Source of the DNA: Ignavibacteria bacterium
GTDB lineage: Bacteria > Bacteroidota > Ignavibacteria > Kapaibacteriales > UBA4661
Length of the DNA: 54,310 nt
Assembly (NCBI GenBank): GCA_013298775.1
Contig: JAAFIV010000030.1
Span: 1 to 54,310 of the forward strand
Direction: 5' to 3'
The translations under genes and the position numbers were made by a program. Numbering within the stretch: the first letter of the stretch is position 1; the number at the start of each line of letters is the position of its first letter. Below, in pieces: positions 34,715-43,273 of the stretch. Below the pieces are notes generated by a model. That model was given only the letters and a program-made list of their open reading frames with translations. It was not told the origin of the DNA and searched no databases.

Positions 34715-36541
34715 TTATCGCTGCACAACCACTTTCCGCACAAACGATAACACATCGTCAGCTTCGATGTGAACGGTGTACACGCCCGTTGCAAGCGGCT
34801 CTATATCTGCATCCACAAGATGTTCGCCCTGTGGATATGTGGTGTCGGTGAGAACGAGAAGTGTTCTGCCGAGTAAATCTACGACGCTGAGACGTAAACG
34901 CACTGGTTTGGGAAGAGTAATACGCACAAAAAGCCGCTGTTGTGCGGGATTGGGAAAAATATCCGCACGCAAACCCTGCATTGATGCACCAAGCAAATTC
35001 GTAATACTTATCGTAATACTTGTTGCAATATTCACACGAACAGGGCGACTTTCATTGCTCAGGCGGTCGAGCGCGGTGATGGCAAAGGCGGTGGTTGTTG
35101 CGTCTCGTCCACGCAGCGTCAATGCGGTGTCGCGTGTGATGCCCAGTATCTGTGCGGCATTGCGGATGTGCGTGCTGTCCAGCATTCTGCTACTTGGCAT
35201 TTGAGCAATACTGTCGGCGAGGGCGTAGAGGACGTAGTGCGTGGCGGTATCGCCATCGCTGGCGGGCGCGGGTTTGCGCCATTGCACACGTACCGAATCA
35301 CCAGCGCGATTGCCCACCGCATTCTGTGGCGCGTTGGGCGGGATGTTGTCTTTCCACGCCATTGTTGGCAGGAGTGCGGGTGTGCGGTATTGAGTTGTTT
35401 GTAACATGCCCCGAATCCCCTTCAAATCTCGCGTGAGACCATTCGAGCTGAACCACACTGCGCCTTCGCCCGCCTGCTCGCGATTGAAATCAATTTGCCG
35501 CGTGAGGTCATCCGCCGACCACGCCACATCGGTGAGGCGATACGCCCCCAAACCCGTGTACAAATGCCGCCCCGCAGACCGCGCCATTCCTTGCCACCAG
35601 GGCATGAGTTTTGCATAATCCTGTCCACCACCGAATTTCCAATACAATTGCGGAATCACATAATCCACCGTTCCAGCCTGCAACCACGCCAGCGCGTCGC
35701 AATAAATCACGGAATACGCATCCAAGCCCGATGTACCTTGTGGCGTGCCGCTTCGCCAAATTCCAAACGGACTAATACCAAATTTTACGTGCTTCTTCGC
35801 TGCGCGAATACTATCGGAAATGGCTTGTACGAAGATGTTTACGTTGTCGCGCCGCCAATCCGCAATATTCGTAATCCCGCGTGAATACTGGGCAAACGTG
35901 CTAGCATCCTGCGTGGTTGTGCCTTCATACGGATAAAAATAATCGTCGAAATGCACACCGTCAATATCGTAGCGGCGCACTACGTCCATAATCACCGAAA
36001 GCACGTAGGCACGCACTTCTGGCAAGCCTGGATTAAGCAGACGAAACGGACTCCCATACGCAAGATGCCATGCGGGTTGTACACGAGAAATATGCGTGTC
36101 GGCGGGACGTGAATTTGCTGAAACGACCGAGCGAAAAGGATTGAACCACGCGTGGCATTCCATATTGCGCTTGTGTGCTTCGTCAATCAAGAATTGGAGC
36201 GGGTCCCAGACGGGTTCGGGAGCGCGTCCCTGTGCGCCCGTCAGCCATTCCGACCAAGGTTCGCGGGCATTGGCGTAGAGCGCGTCGGCGGCGGGGCGAA
36301 TCTGCACGAACACAGCATTGATGCCGAGTGCGCGGTGTGTTTCGAGAATAGTGATTGCGTCGGCACGTTGTTTTTCGGGCGTATCGGTAGAGCGAAGGGG
36401 GAAATCTATATTCGAGACAGATGCAATCCAAACACCGCGAAATTCACGCTTTGGTGCGCTTTGTGGCATTTGCGCAAAGCAAATATGAAGCGATGTAACA
36501 AGAAAAAAACACAGGAAACGGGGAAGCGATATTGTAAGCAT
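34715..36541 (-). CDS. Family 10-like glycosyl hydrolase (GHL10/DUF187) with type IX sorting domain
   Basis: This 608-residue secreted protein has a signal peptide to about residue 23 (LHICFAQ). A GHL10 TIM-barrel domain spans about 32-380 with REFRGVWIASVSNIDFP, HRALGINAVFVQIRPAADALY, YDIDGVHFDDYFYPYEG and VDYVIPQLYWKFG. A fibronectin-type region follows (NAPQNAVGNRAGDSVRVQWR). The C-terminal domain of about 80 residues (ADIFPNPAQQRLFVRI, VVDLLGRTLLVLTD, LATGVYTVHIEADD) is a Por-secretion sorting signal. GHL10 relatives act on peptidoglycan-like or other glycans; the substrate is not known. The exported enzyme should be surface-attached or released by the type IX system. Confidence 0.93.
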   Translation of the reverse strand: MLTISLPRFLCFFLVTSLHICFAQMPQSAPKREFRGVWIASVSNIDFPLRSTDTPEKQRADAITILETHRALGINAVFVQIRPAADALYANAREPWSEWLTGAQGRAPEPVWDPLQFLIDEAHKRNMECHAWFNPFRSVVSANSRPADTHISRVQPAWHLAYGSPFRLLNPGLPEVRAYVLSVIMDVVRRYDIDGVHFDDYFYPYEGTTTQDASTFAQYSRGITNIADWRRDNVNIFVQAISDSIRAAKKHVKFGISPFGIWRSGTPQGTSGLDAYSVIYCDALAWLQAGTVDYVIPQLYWKFGGGQDYAKLMPWWQGMARSAGRHLYTGLGAYRLTDVAWSADDLTRQIDFNREQAGEGAVWFSSNGLTRDLKGIRGMLQTTQYRTPALLPTMAWKDNIPPNAPQNAVGNRAGDSVRVQWRKPAPASDGDTATHYVLYALADSIAQMPSSRMLDSTHIRNAAQILGITRDTALTLRGRDATTTAFAITALDRLSNESRPVRVNIATSITISITNLLGASMQGLRADIFPNPAQQRLFVRITLPKPVRLRLSVVDLLGRTLLVLTDTTYPQGEHLVDADIEPLATGVYTVHIEADDVLSFVRKVVVQR

Positions 36542-36564
36542 AATGTGAAAAAATGAATGGTTAT

Positions 36565-38961
36565 CTACTGCCGATGTTGCACTTGAATTGCTTTACTATA
36601 ATTCATTGTTCGTGATTTCAAATGTACAAAATACGTGGCGGCTTCGTAGTTCTCATTTTCAACCTTCAGCGTGATAGTGTGCGTGCCAGGTTCGTACTCG
36701 GTTTCCGCTAAGATAGCCACTTCGCGCCCTTGCGCATCCAGCACGGTCAATTTCACTTTTTCCTTCACGCGCACGCCAAAGCGCACAATTGCTTGGTCAA
36801 AAACAGGATTTGGATAGACAGAAAGCGTGGTAAGCGCAGTGTCGGTCTTTTGTATAGGCGCGGTGGTGAGAGAATTGACATCATAGCGGCGAAGCAGTCC
36901 CGACGAGCGTTCTAGCGCGAGGAGTTGGTTGCGTTTAGAATCGAAATGCACGAGCGGCGCAAGAAGTTCATTTGTACTAAAAAGTACCCGCGAAGCAGTA
37001 ATGGCGAACGTTTGCGGGTTGCATTCTTGGAGAATAATTGCATTATCTTGTTTGGTAATGCCGAAGAGTGTTGTTTGCTTTGCATTCATGCCAAGAATGC
37101 GGCTCATGCTTGGTAGAATCTTGGGTTCAGCACGGCGTTTCTCTAGCTCAATACCAATTCCACCGATAAACAATGTTTTATCGAACGAATTGTAAAAAAG
37201 CAGTTTTTCCGACCACGCATCCATTGCGGGTGTCCATTTTGCGGCAAGATTGATGGAATCCGACAATGTGTTGTTGGTCAAATTATACACGTTGAGCATT
37301 TTTTGTTGTGTGCGCAGAACGCAGAGTTTATTCGCATCGGGGATGTACGCAAGTTGTAATGCGCCTTGTGTCAGTTCATTCGCTACAAACGTGTAACCAA
37401 GCACTTTCAAGGCTTTTTCCGTTGCAGCAGAAGATAAATCAACGCCAACAACGACTTTATTTTCTGGCATCGCGAGATACAGTTTCTGCTTTGCGCGGTC
37501 GAGAGTAAGCGTGGAAAGCGCATCGCTCCTCAATTCTTTGTGTCCAAAAATCGGAGTTTTGCCAATGTATGAATTGGTCAGGGTCGAAAAAATGTACAGC
37601 ATATTTTCCTGCTGTGCCAAACCAAATAAGCGTCCGCGAGTAGAATCCACCGCAAGTGCAGTCGTCCACGCGCCAGAGGGAAGCTCGGCGGATTCTTGCG
37701 AGGCAAAGGTGTAGGCAAGGATGCGGTTTTTCGCGCCATAACGATTACTCACAAATACTGTCGCGCCATTGGGAGAGACGGTCATGTCATCGAAACTGCG
37801 GGTAATATCTATAAAATTCAGATTTGATGAGGCTTTCAGCGAAGATATTTGATGAAATTGCACCGTTCCTTGCTGCTCGGCAACAGTGAGCAAGAGTCCG
37901 CGTGATTCGTCCAACGCCAGCCCTGTTACGCGCATTCCTAAGCGTACAGAATCACGTATATCCTTCACGCTGCCAATCGCCAGCATTTTTCCGTAGTTTC
38001 CGCCTTCGCCCTGCGCACTACCGCCATTTTCCGAAACCACAAAAAGCTGCTCCGCACTCGGCGAATACACGGCGTGTTGGTATATTCCACCAAACGAAAT
38101 ATGCTTGAGCGTTACGTTTGTGCCAAGCTGAAGCACTCGTGCATTCTGCGTTCCAACGACAATCATTCTATTCCAAAGAGTATCTACAAACATTTTCGGC
38201 AACGGTACCGGCGTAGCAATACTGAAGGTTTTAAGCTGTGTGTAGGGCGGAATATAGGAATACGATACGAGGCGTTGTTGAAAATGCTGCACGTCGCGGC
38301 TGGTGAGGAAAATACGTTTGTTGGTGGAATCAAGCGCGATACCGCCGATAATAAAGCCAACGGCAATGGTATCAAGCGGACGCAAAGTGGCAGCATCGAA
38401 AATGCGGAGAATATTGTAATCCGCAAGAAACAACCGCTTGCCAGACCGCTCCAATGCTATATCCTGAATACCAACGCGGTAGGTTGCTGTGGTGATAAGC
38501 TGCTGCGTTTGCGTATGAATGGCATAGAGCATTTTTAAGGAATCGCGCTCGGCACGGGCAGTGTAGAGATAGAGCAAGTGCTGATGCGGGTTTGCGAGCA
38601 GTGCCAGTTCATCGCCACGTGGCGTAAAGGGTGCGTTCAGAAAACCTTGCTGGCGCACGCTGTCTATATTCACGATGGGAAATTGCGGTGATTGCTGCGA
38701 AGAAATATACGCCAAACCCCGCACGGCATCTATGCCAACCGAAAAAGGCTTTGGCGTGGACGGGTAGCGAAAATCAAACTTATCGAGAAGATTCACTGTT
38801 TCAATAAGGCGATAGCTTTGCGGCGGAGCTTGGGCAAGCACACCAAAATTCATCCCCCAAAACATGCACAAACCAAGCAACAGACGAGCAACGAAGCCTG
38901 GAACAGAGGCACCACAACAAGCAGAAACAACGTACTTAAAGATAGAATACAAAGCTATCAT
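36565..38961 (-). CDS. T9SS-sorted beta-propeller-like surface protein
   Basis: This 798-residue protein carries a signal peptide (about 10-45, hydrophobic SACCGASVPGFVARLLLGL then MNFGVLAQ). The middle contains many short YVTN/NHL-like units of the form LDSTNKRIFLTSRD, DESRGLLLTVAEQ, SPNGATVFVSNRYG, DRAKQKLYLAMPENK, as in seven-bladed beta-propellers. The C-terminal 80 residues are a type IX sorting domain (LSVYPNPVFDQAIVRFGV, LDAQGREVAILAET, YEAATYFVHLKS). No catalytic motif is visible; propellers of this type bind ligands or proteins. It precedes the GHL10 hydrolase gene by 23 bases on the same strand, so the two T9SS cargo genes are probably cotranscribed. Confidence 0.85.
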   Translation of the reverse strand: MIALYSIFKYVVSACCGASVPGFVARLLLGLCMFWGMNFGVLAQAPPQSYRLIETVNLLDKFDFRYPSTPKPFSVGIDAVRGLAYISSQQSPQFPIVNIDSVRQQGFLNAPFTPRGDELALLANPHQHLLYLYTARAERDSLKMLYAIHTQTQQLITTATYRVGIQDIALERSGKRLFLADYNILRIFDAATLRPLDTIAVGFIIGGIALDSTNKRIFLTSRDVQHFQQRLVSYSYIPPYTQLKTFSIATPVPLPKMFVDTLWNRMIVVGTQNARVLQLGTNVTLKHISFGGIYQHAVYSPSAEQLFVVSENGGSAQGEGGNYGKMLAIGSVKDIRDSVRLGMRVTGLALDESRGLLLTVAEQQGTVQFHQISSLKASSNLNFIDITRSFDDMTVSPNGATVFVSNRYGAKNRILAYTFASQESAELPSGAWTTALAVDSTRGRLFGLAQQENMLYIFSTLTNSYIGKTPIFGHKELRSDALSTLTLDRAKQKLYLAMPENKVVVGVDLSSAATEKALKVLGYTFVANELTQGALQLAYIPDANKLCVLRTQQKMLNVYNLTNNTLSDSINLAAKWTPAMDAWSEKLLFYNSFDKTLFIGGIGIELEKRRAEPKILPSMSRILGMNAKQTTLFGITKQDNAIILQECNPQTFAITASRVLFSTNELLAPLVHFDSKRNQLLALERSSGLLRRYDVNSLTTAPIQKTDTALTTLSVYPNPVFDQAIVRFGVRVKEKVKLTVLDAQGREVAILAETEYEPGTHTITLKVENENYEAATYFVHLKSRTMNYSKAIQVQHRQ

Positions 38962-39256
38962 AGAAATTTTCTTAGAAGTTTTACTTGGAAAGAAAGATAA
39001 CCATTGAACAAAGCTATACTTTCAAGGAACTTAGAAAAATTTTCGCACCCACCAAAACACATTTTGTGAAGTTTCCTCTCAAAGTGTGAAGAATGCAGCG
39101 AAATACAAAAATAGTGCAGTAAGGAGCTTGAAAAACGTGACCTGTTATCCAATTTTGATATTGGATTTTATGATAAAAAAACACATATTGCATATCTGTT
39201 TTGCAAATTTTATTGTACAAATCTGAATAGTACACAGTACACTTGCCTGATTTTTT
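38962..39256. other. AT-rich gap upstream of tRNA-Leu
   Basis: No gene is seen. The stretch is AT-rich and should contain diverging promoters for the beta-propeller gene (minus) and tRNA-Leu (plus). No clear consensus can be named with confidence. Confidence 0.5.
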
Positions 39257-39342
39257 GTCTGAGTGGCGAAATCGGCAGACGCACAGGACTTAAAATCCTG
39301 AGTCTCGTAAGGGACGTGCGGGTTCAAGTCCCGCCTCAGACA
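39257..39342 (+). tRNA. tRNA-Leu (TAA)
   Basis: The acceptor stem GTCTGAG/CTCAGAC ends with discriminator A (CCA not encoded). The anticodon stem-loop CAGGA-CTTAAAA-TCCTG gives anticodon TAA for leucine UUA/UUG codons. A long variable arm (AGTCTCGTAAGGGACGT) is typical of Leu, and the T arm is GCGGG-TTCAAGT-CCCGC. Confidence 0.97.
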
Positions 39343-39375
39343 CTTTTTGCAAGAATACTTGAGACGAATACCTTC

Positions 39376-39411
39376 AATGCCGCTTCATTCCACGAAAGCG
39401 GCATTTTGGTT
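39376..39411 (+). terminator. Terminator after tRNA-Leu
   Basis: AATGCCGCTT (39376-39385) pairs with AAGCGGCATT (39396-39405), followed by TTGGTTTTTGG. It ends the tRNA-Leu transcript. Confidence 0.75.
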
Positions 39412-39453
39412 TTTGGAATATTATGTTGGCAAAAATGAGAATTGGGTAAGTGT

Positions 39454-39552
39454 CTCGTCGGGCGGCTGTTATCACGAGCGCAGTAGCCGTCCGGCGAGTT
39501 CTTCCGCCTCACAGAGAGACACCGCCGGACGGTGAAGAAACCGCCCGACGGG
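39454..39552. repeat. Palindromic repeat, family B copy 4
   Basis: CTCGTCGGGCGGCTGTTATC with ACGAGCGCAGTAGCCGTCC forms the left arm; GCCGGACGGTGAAGAAACC with GCCCGACGGGG forms the right. It lies between tRNA-Leu and the GT2 gene and gives an open reading frame extension that is not part of the gene. Confidence 0.75.
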
Positions 39553-39611
39553 GTAAATATTCAGGTAAAAGCATTTGGGTAATTCAAACATTCCTCAAAA
39601 AATTTCACGAT

Positions 39612-40580
39612 ATGAGCGCATTTCCGTCTGCATCGCCCATTGCAACTGCACCACGCATTTCCGTTGTGATTCCGCTTCTGAACGAGGAAGAATCTCTGCG
39701 CGAATTGGCGGCGCGTTTGCACGAGGTCTTGCAAACGCTCGCTGATGGCGAGTACGAAGTGCTATTTATTGATGACGGCTCAACCGATGGCTCGTTTGCG
39801 GTGTTGCAAGCCCTCCACGCGGAAAATCCACGCTTCGGCACGATTCGCTTTCGGCGGAATTATGGCAAGTCCGCCGCCCTCGCGGTAGGTTTTGCGCGGG
39901 CTGAGGGCGATATTGTGATAACAATGGATGCCGATTTGCAAGACGACCCCAGCGAACTTCCCGCGCTCTGCGCAAAGATTCACGAAGGCTACGACCTCGT
40001 GAGCGGCTGGAAGAAAAAACGCTACGACCCATGGCACAAAACCATGCCGTCGAAGCTCTTCAATGCGGTAACCTCACGCATGAGCGGTATTCGCTTGCAC
40101 GATTTCAACTGTGGCTTGAAAGCGTATCGCCGCGAAGTGGTGAAAACGCTCCACGTCTATGGCGATATGCACCGCTACTTGCCCGCGCTGGCGCATTGGG
40201 AAGGCTTCCGCGTTACGGAAATTCCCGTACAGCATCATCCGCGCAAGTTTGGCTATTCCAAATTCGGTGTAAGCCGCTTCGTTTCTGGCTTTCTGGACTT
40301 GCTCACGGTTTTAGCCACCACGCGCTACATCAAGCGTCCGTTGCATTTATTCGGCTCAATCGGCGTACTGATGGGCTTGCTGGGCTTTGGCATTGAGACG
40401 TACCTCACGTTTGGTTGGTTTCTCGGCACAACCGCGCTTTCCAATCGTCCACTTTCGTGGCTCGGAATGCTGCTCATTATTGTTGGTGTACAGCTTGTCT
40501 CGATGGGGCTTCTGGGCGAAATGATTGTGAAAAATACGGCTCGTGGAATTGAGCAATACTCTATTCGAGAAGAATTTTAA
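39612..40580 (+). CDS. Polyprenyl-phosphate glycosyltransferase-like GT2 enzyme
   Basis: This 322-residue GT2-family enzyme resembles dolichyl-phosphate mannosyltransferase and undecaprenyl-phosphate ArnC-type enzymes. The catalytic domain shows ISVVIPLLNEEESL, the nucleotide-binding VLFIDDGSTDGSF, metal-site VITMDADLQDDPSE and the DFNCGLKAYRREVV motif. Two C-terminal membrane helices (about 235-258 and 270-300, ILLTVLATTR region and MLLIIVGVQLVSMGLLG) anchor it. It should transfer a sugar from a nucleotide donor to a polyprenyl phosphate for envelope glycan assembly or modification. Met at 39612 is chosen because the upstream frame is inside a family B repeat. It stands alone. Confidence 0.93.
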   Translation: MSAFPSASPIATAPRISVVIPLLNEEESLRELAARLHEVLQTLADGEYEVLFIDDGSTDGSFAVLQALHAENPRFGTIRFRRNYGKSAALAVGFARAEGDIVITMDADLQDDPSELPALCAKIHEGYDLVSGWKKKRYDPWHKTMPSKLFNAVTSRMSGIRLHDFNCGLKAYRREVVKTLHVYGDMHRYLPALAHWEGFRVTEIPVQHHPRKFGYSKFGVSRFVSGFLDLLTVLATTRYIKRPLHLFGSIGVLMGLLGFGIETYLTFGWFLGTTALSNRPLSWLGMLLIIVGVQLVSMGLLGEMIVKNTARGIEQYSIREEF

Positions 40581-40611
40581 GTGTATCTGATGTAGCTTTA
40601 CAAATGTTGTC

Positions 40612-40872
40612 GAATTCGCCCCCTTGATAAAAGCAGGACTGTTAAGTTCTTTTTATACGATGCCGTGAAAGCCGCGCCAATCCTTTGCCCCCTTGATAAA
40701 GGGGGAACGGGGGATTTGCCACAAGCCGCACCGTTACGAGACTGTCTTTTAGAACTTTACAGCCCTGCCCTTAATAAAGGGGGAACGGGGGATTAAACGC
40801 TTCAACACCGTATCAAATCTACTCGTTTCGCGTGGCAAATCCCCCGTTCCCCCTTTATCAAGGGGGCGAATG
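40612..40872. repeat. Nested inverted-repeat element, family D
   Basis: The motif CCCCCTTGATAAAGGGGGAA occurs around 40686, a variant at 40767, an inverted copy (TTCCCCCTTTATCAAGGGGG) at 40847 and a half copy at 40619. The outermost ends GAATTCGCCCCCTTGATAAA and TTTATCAAGGGGGCGAAT are inverted. The element separates the GT2 gene from rsfS and contains no gene. Confidence 0.8.
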
Positions 40873-40932
40873 AGTGAGGTTGCTGTGCAAAAAAAAACAC
40901 GCAACTACTTTCTTTCATCCCTTCATTTTTTT

Positions 40933-41682
40933 ATGAATCAATCCCACTCAATAGCCCTTGCTGCCTTGTGTTCACGGACGCTCGACGGCTTAAAAGCAGA
41001 AAATATCGTCGCGCTGGATTTACGCACCGTTGATTCCGCGCCAGCCGACTTTTTCCTTATTTGCTCTGCCACGTCCGATGTCCACGCCCGTGCGCTGAAT
41101 GACGCGCTTACTCGCGCCACTGTGAGCGTCGGGGAACGCCGTCCGCGCTCGGAAGGACGCGATGTTGGTGATTGGGTGCTGTTGGATTATTTCGATGTTG
41201 TTGTGCATATTTTCCGCGCCGAATCCCGCGAATACTACAAACTCGAAAAGCTCTGGGGCGACGCGCCCGTCGTGGATTTTGCGAAATTAGAACAAGAAGA
41301 ACGCGAACAAGAAAAAGCGGAAAAAGAAGCAAAGCCCAAAGCAACAAAAACGAAAGTTGCTACAAGTAAGACTACATCAAGCGCGAAGGCAAGTGCGACA
41401 AAAGCGAGCGTAGCGAAAACTACGAAAGCTGCTGCTGCGCCGAAAAAAGTGATTGCTGCGAAAACTTCAACGGCAAAATCTACCAAAGCAGACGCAGGAA
41501 AAGCAAGTAAAGAAGCAGCTCCTAAGAAAGCAGCTACAAAAACAACGACTGCGAAAATAAGCGCAGAAAAAACTCCAAAAGCGAAAGCTCCCGCAACAAA
41601 GGCAAAAGCGACAACGGCAAAAACAACCACCAAAGCTGCAACCACAAAGAAATCCCCACGTACAACGAAAGCAGAAGAATGA
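40933..41682 (+). CDS. rsfS: Ribosome silencing factor RsfS with long Ala/Lys-rich tail
   Basis: From ATG 40933 the protein has 249 residues. The first 115 or so form the RsfS/Iojap domain (ALCSRTLDGLKAENIVALDL, APADFFLICSATSDVHARAL, GRDVGDWVLLDYFDVVVHIF and ESREYYKLEKLWGDAPVV). That domain binds uL14 of the large ribosomal subunit and blocks subunit joining in starvation. The remaining 130 residues are a Lys/Ala/Thr-rich basic tail (TKTKVATSK, AKASATKASVAK, AATKTTTAKIS) resembling histone H1-like bacterial proteins. Usual RsfS lacks such a tail. It should bind RNA or DNA, and may reinforce ribosome binding. thrB starts at its stop with a 4-base ATGA overlap. Confidence 0.93.
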   Translation: MNQSHSIALAALCSRTLDGLKAENIVALDLRTVDSAPADFFLICSATSDVHARALNDALTRATVSVGERRPRSEGRDVGDWVLLDYFDVVVHIFRAESREYYKLEKLWGDAPVVDFAKLEQEEREQEKAEKEAKPKATKTKVATSKTTSSAKASATKASVAKTTKAAAAPKKVIAAKTSTAKSTKADAGKASKEAAPKKAATKTTTAKISAEKTPKAKAPATKAKATTAKTTTKAATTKKSPRTTKAEE

Positions 41683-42662
41683 AACAGCACTACACACGTG
41701 TAACAGCCTTTGCTCCAGCGACTGTTGCGAATGTTGCAAGCGGTTTTGATGTGCTGGGTTTTGCGTTGGAATCGCCTGGCGATGAAGTAACGGCGCGGCT
41801 TGTGGAGGGCGACGGTGTGCGCATTGTTTCCATTGCAAGCGACGAGGGTTTGCCAGAATTGAACCTGCCCACAAACCCGCTTGAAAACACGGCAAGCGGC
41901 GCGGTTCTTGCACTCATGCGCTCTCTGTCGGGCAACGAGAGCGAGCAACTTTTGGGAAAATACGGCATCGAACTAGAAATCCGTAAGCGAATGCCTGCTG
42001 GAAGCGGCATGGGTTCAAGTGCGGCGAGCGCGGCGGCGGCAGTTTTGGCAGTAAACGCGCTTGTTGGCAATCCGAAAACGCCCGAAGAATTGGTCGAATA
42101 CGGCATGAAAGGTGAGGCGATTGCAAGCGGCTCGGAACACGCCGACAACGTTGCTCCCGCGATTATGGGCGGCATCGTTCTCATTCGCGGCTACAACCCG
42201 CTCGATGTGGTGCGTATTCCCGCCCCGCAAAACCTGTATTGCACGATTCTCCGCCCGCACTGCGAAGTTTCTACCAAAGAAGCGCGTGGAATCTTGCCAA
42301 AAGAAATTCCGATGAAAACCGCCATCACGCAATGGGGCAACCTCGCTGGCTTGATTGCTGGCTTGATGAAGCAAGACATGGGCTTAATTTCCCGCTCCCT
42401 GACGGACGTTGTCGCCGAGCCACACCGCGCCGCGCTTATTCCGGGCTTCCACGCCATGAAAGAAGTCGCGCTTCAGGCTGGTGCGCTGGGTTGCAGCATT
42501 TCGGGTTCGGGTCCGTCGGTGTTCGCGCTCTCGTCCTCGAAAGCAGGAGCAGAGCGGGTTGGCACGGCAATGCAGGAAGCACTTGTCAAAGAATGCGTCG
42601 GTGGGACGTTGTATGTTTCGCAGGTTGCCGAAGGCGGTCCGCGCATTGTTTCGGCGGAATAA
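41679..42662 (+). CDS. thrB: Homoserine kinase
   Basis: This 327-residue GHMP kinase phosphorylates homoserine on the way to threonine. It shows ATVANVASGFDVLGFALE at the N-terminus, the ATP-binding MPAGSGMGSSAASAAAAVLA, HADNVAPAIMGGIVLI and the C-terminal GALGCSISGSGPSVFALS. Length and motifs fit ThrB. The start codon overlaps the rsfS stop, so the two genes are co-translated, an unusual pairing of amino-acid synthesis with a ribosome regulator. A palindromic family E repeat follows. Confidence 0.96.
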   Translation: MKQHYTRVTAFAPATVANVASGFDVLGFALESPGDEVTARLVEGDGVRIVSIASDEGLPELNLPTNPLENTASGAVLALMRSLSGNESEQLLGKYGIELEIRKRMPAGSGMGSSAASAAAAVLAVNALVGNPKTPEELVEYGMKGEAIASGSEHADNVAPAIMGGIVLIRGYNPLDVVRIPAPQNLYCTILRPHCEVSTKEARGILPKEIPMKTAITQWGNLAGLIAGLMKQDMGLISRSLTDVVAEPHRAALIPGFHAMKEVALQAGALGCSISGSGPSVFALSSSKAGAERVGTAMQEALVKECVGGTLYVSQVAEGGPRIVSAE

Positions 42663-42699
42663 TTTCACGCAAAAACAGCTACAAACCTTGCCAATACTT

Positions 42700-42742
42700 G
42701 GCTCCAAGCGAGGGTCTCATTTCCTAATGAGGCTCTCGCTAC
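42700..42742. repeat. Palindromic repeat, family E copy 2
   Basis: After ATACTTGGCTCCA the arms GCGAGGGTCTCAT and ATGAGGCTCTCGC pair around TTCCTA. The same ATACTTG-CTCCA lead and a related stem follow the YebC gene at 53730. The stem can act as a transcription end for thrB but lacks a T run. Confidence 0.6.
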
Positions 42743-42762
42743 CACGCTACAAGCCAGAAAAA

Positions 42763-43115
42763 ATGTCCGCCAACGCTCCCATCTTCATCTTTACCGCCCT
42801 GTATTTTTCTGCGGTTTTCTTGTAAATGTATTGCCCTTGCCAATACTTCTAAAGCAGGTAAAATCTGGCGCGTACGGTATTCGGATGGTCGAGTCATTTC
42901 TTTCTGAGGAACATTGGTACAGAATAAATTGTTATGGAGCAAAAGCAATGATGCTTGCGTACTCGCTTCCCATGTTGTGTGTGGGCGTTTTGCTTCTCGT
43001 GTTGCGACCACATCCGTTTGTCGCGGGCGTGGCAACTTTTCTAGGAAATATCAGCTTCGCACTGCTTGGAATGAGCATCATTAAGCGGTATGCGCGGCGT
43101 TTGGTTATTCGCTGA
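42763..43115 (+). pseudogene. SdpI-like small membrane protein, frameshifted
   Basis: ATG 42763 opens MSANAPIFIFTALYFSAVFL and a stop. The next frame, entered at about 42815-42822, continues VNVLPLPILLKQVKSGAYGI then RMVESFLSEEHWYRINCYG and AYSLPMLCVGVLLLV to the stop at 43113-43115. Joined, these give about 115 residues with three or four membrane helices and a YGIR...L.SEE.WY..N..G segment like SdpI/YfhL-family proteins. The join falls at TTTTCTTG. Either the gene has decayed by a frameshift or one base is missing in the assembly. The SdpI resemblance is moderate. Confidence 0.5.
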
Positions 43116-43149
43116 AATGTACGACAACTTGCTTTTAAACTGGGCTTCA

Positions 43150-43227
43150 GTGGCACAGACATTCTTGTCTGTGTTTATCGCCTACAACTCGCACCAAGAC
43201 TCACAGACAAGAATGTCTGTGCCACTA
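43150..43227. repeat. Palindromic repeat, family A copy 4
   Basis: GTGGCACAGACATTCTTGTC and ACAGACAAGAATGTCTGTGC with CAC form inverted halves separated by about 35 bases. It lies 47 bases before the gcvP start, so it is in the 5' leader region of that gene. Confidence 0.85.
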
Positions 43228-43273
43228 TTGAAAACATTTTCGCACTCAATACTTCAAAAACCCTCCACACCGC

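Noticed and set aside
43116-43273. Glycine riboswitch upstream of gcvP
   Set aside because: The leader is occupied by a family A palindrome; no tandem aptamer-like conserved core is visible.
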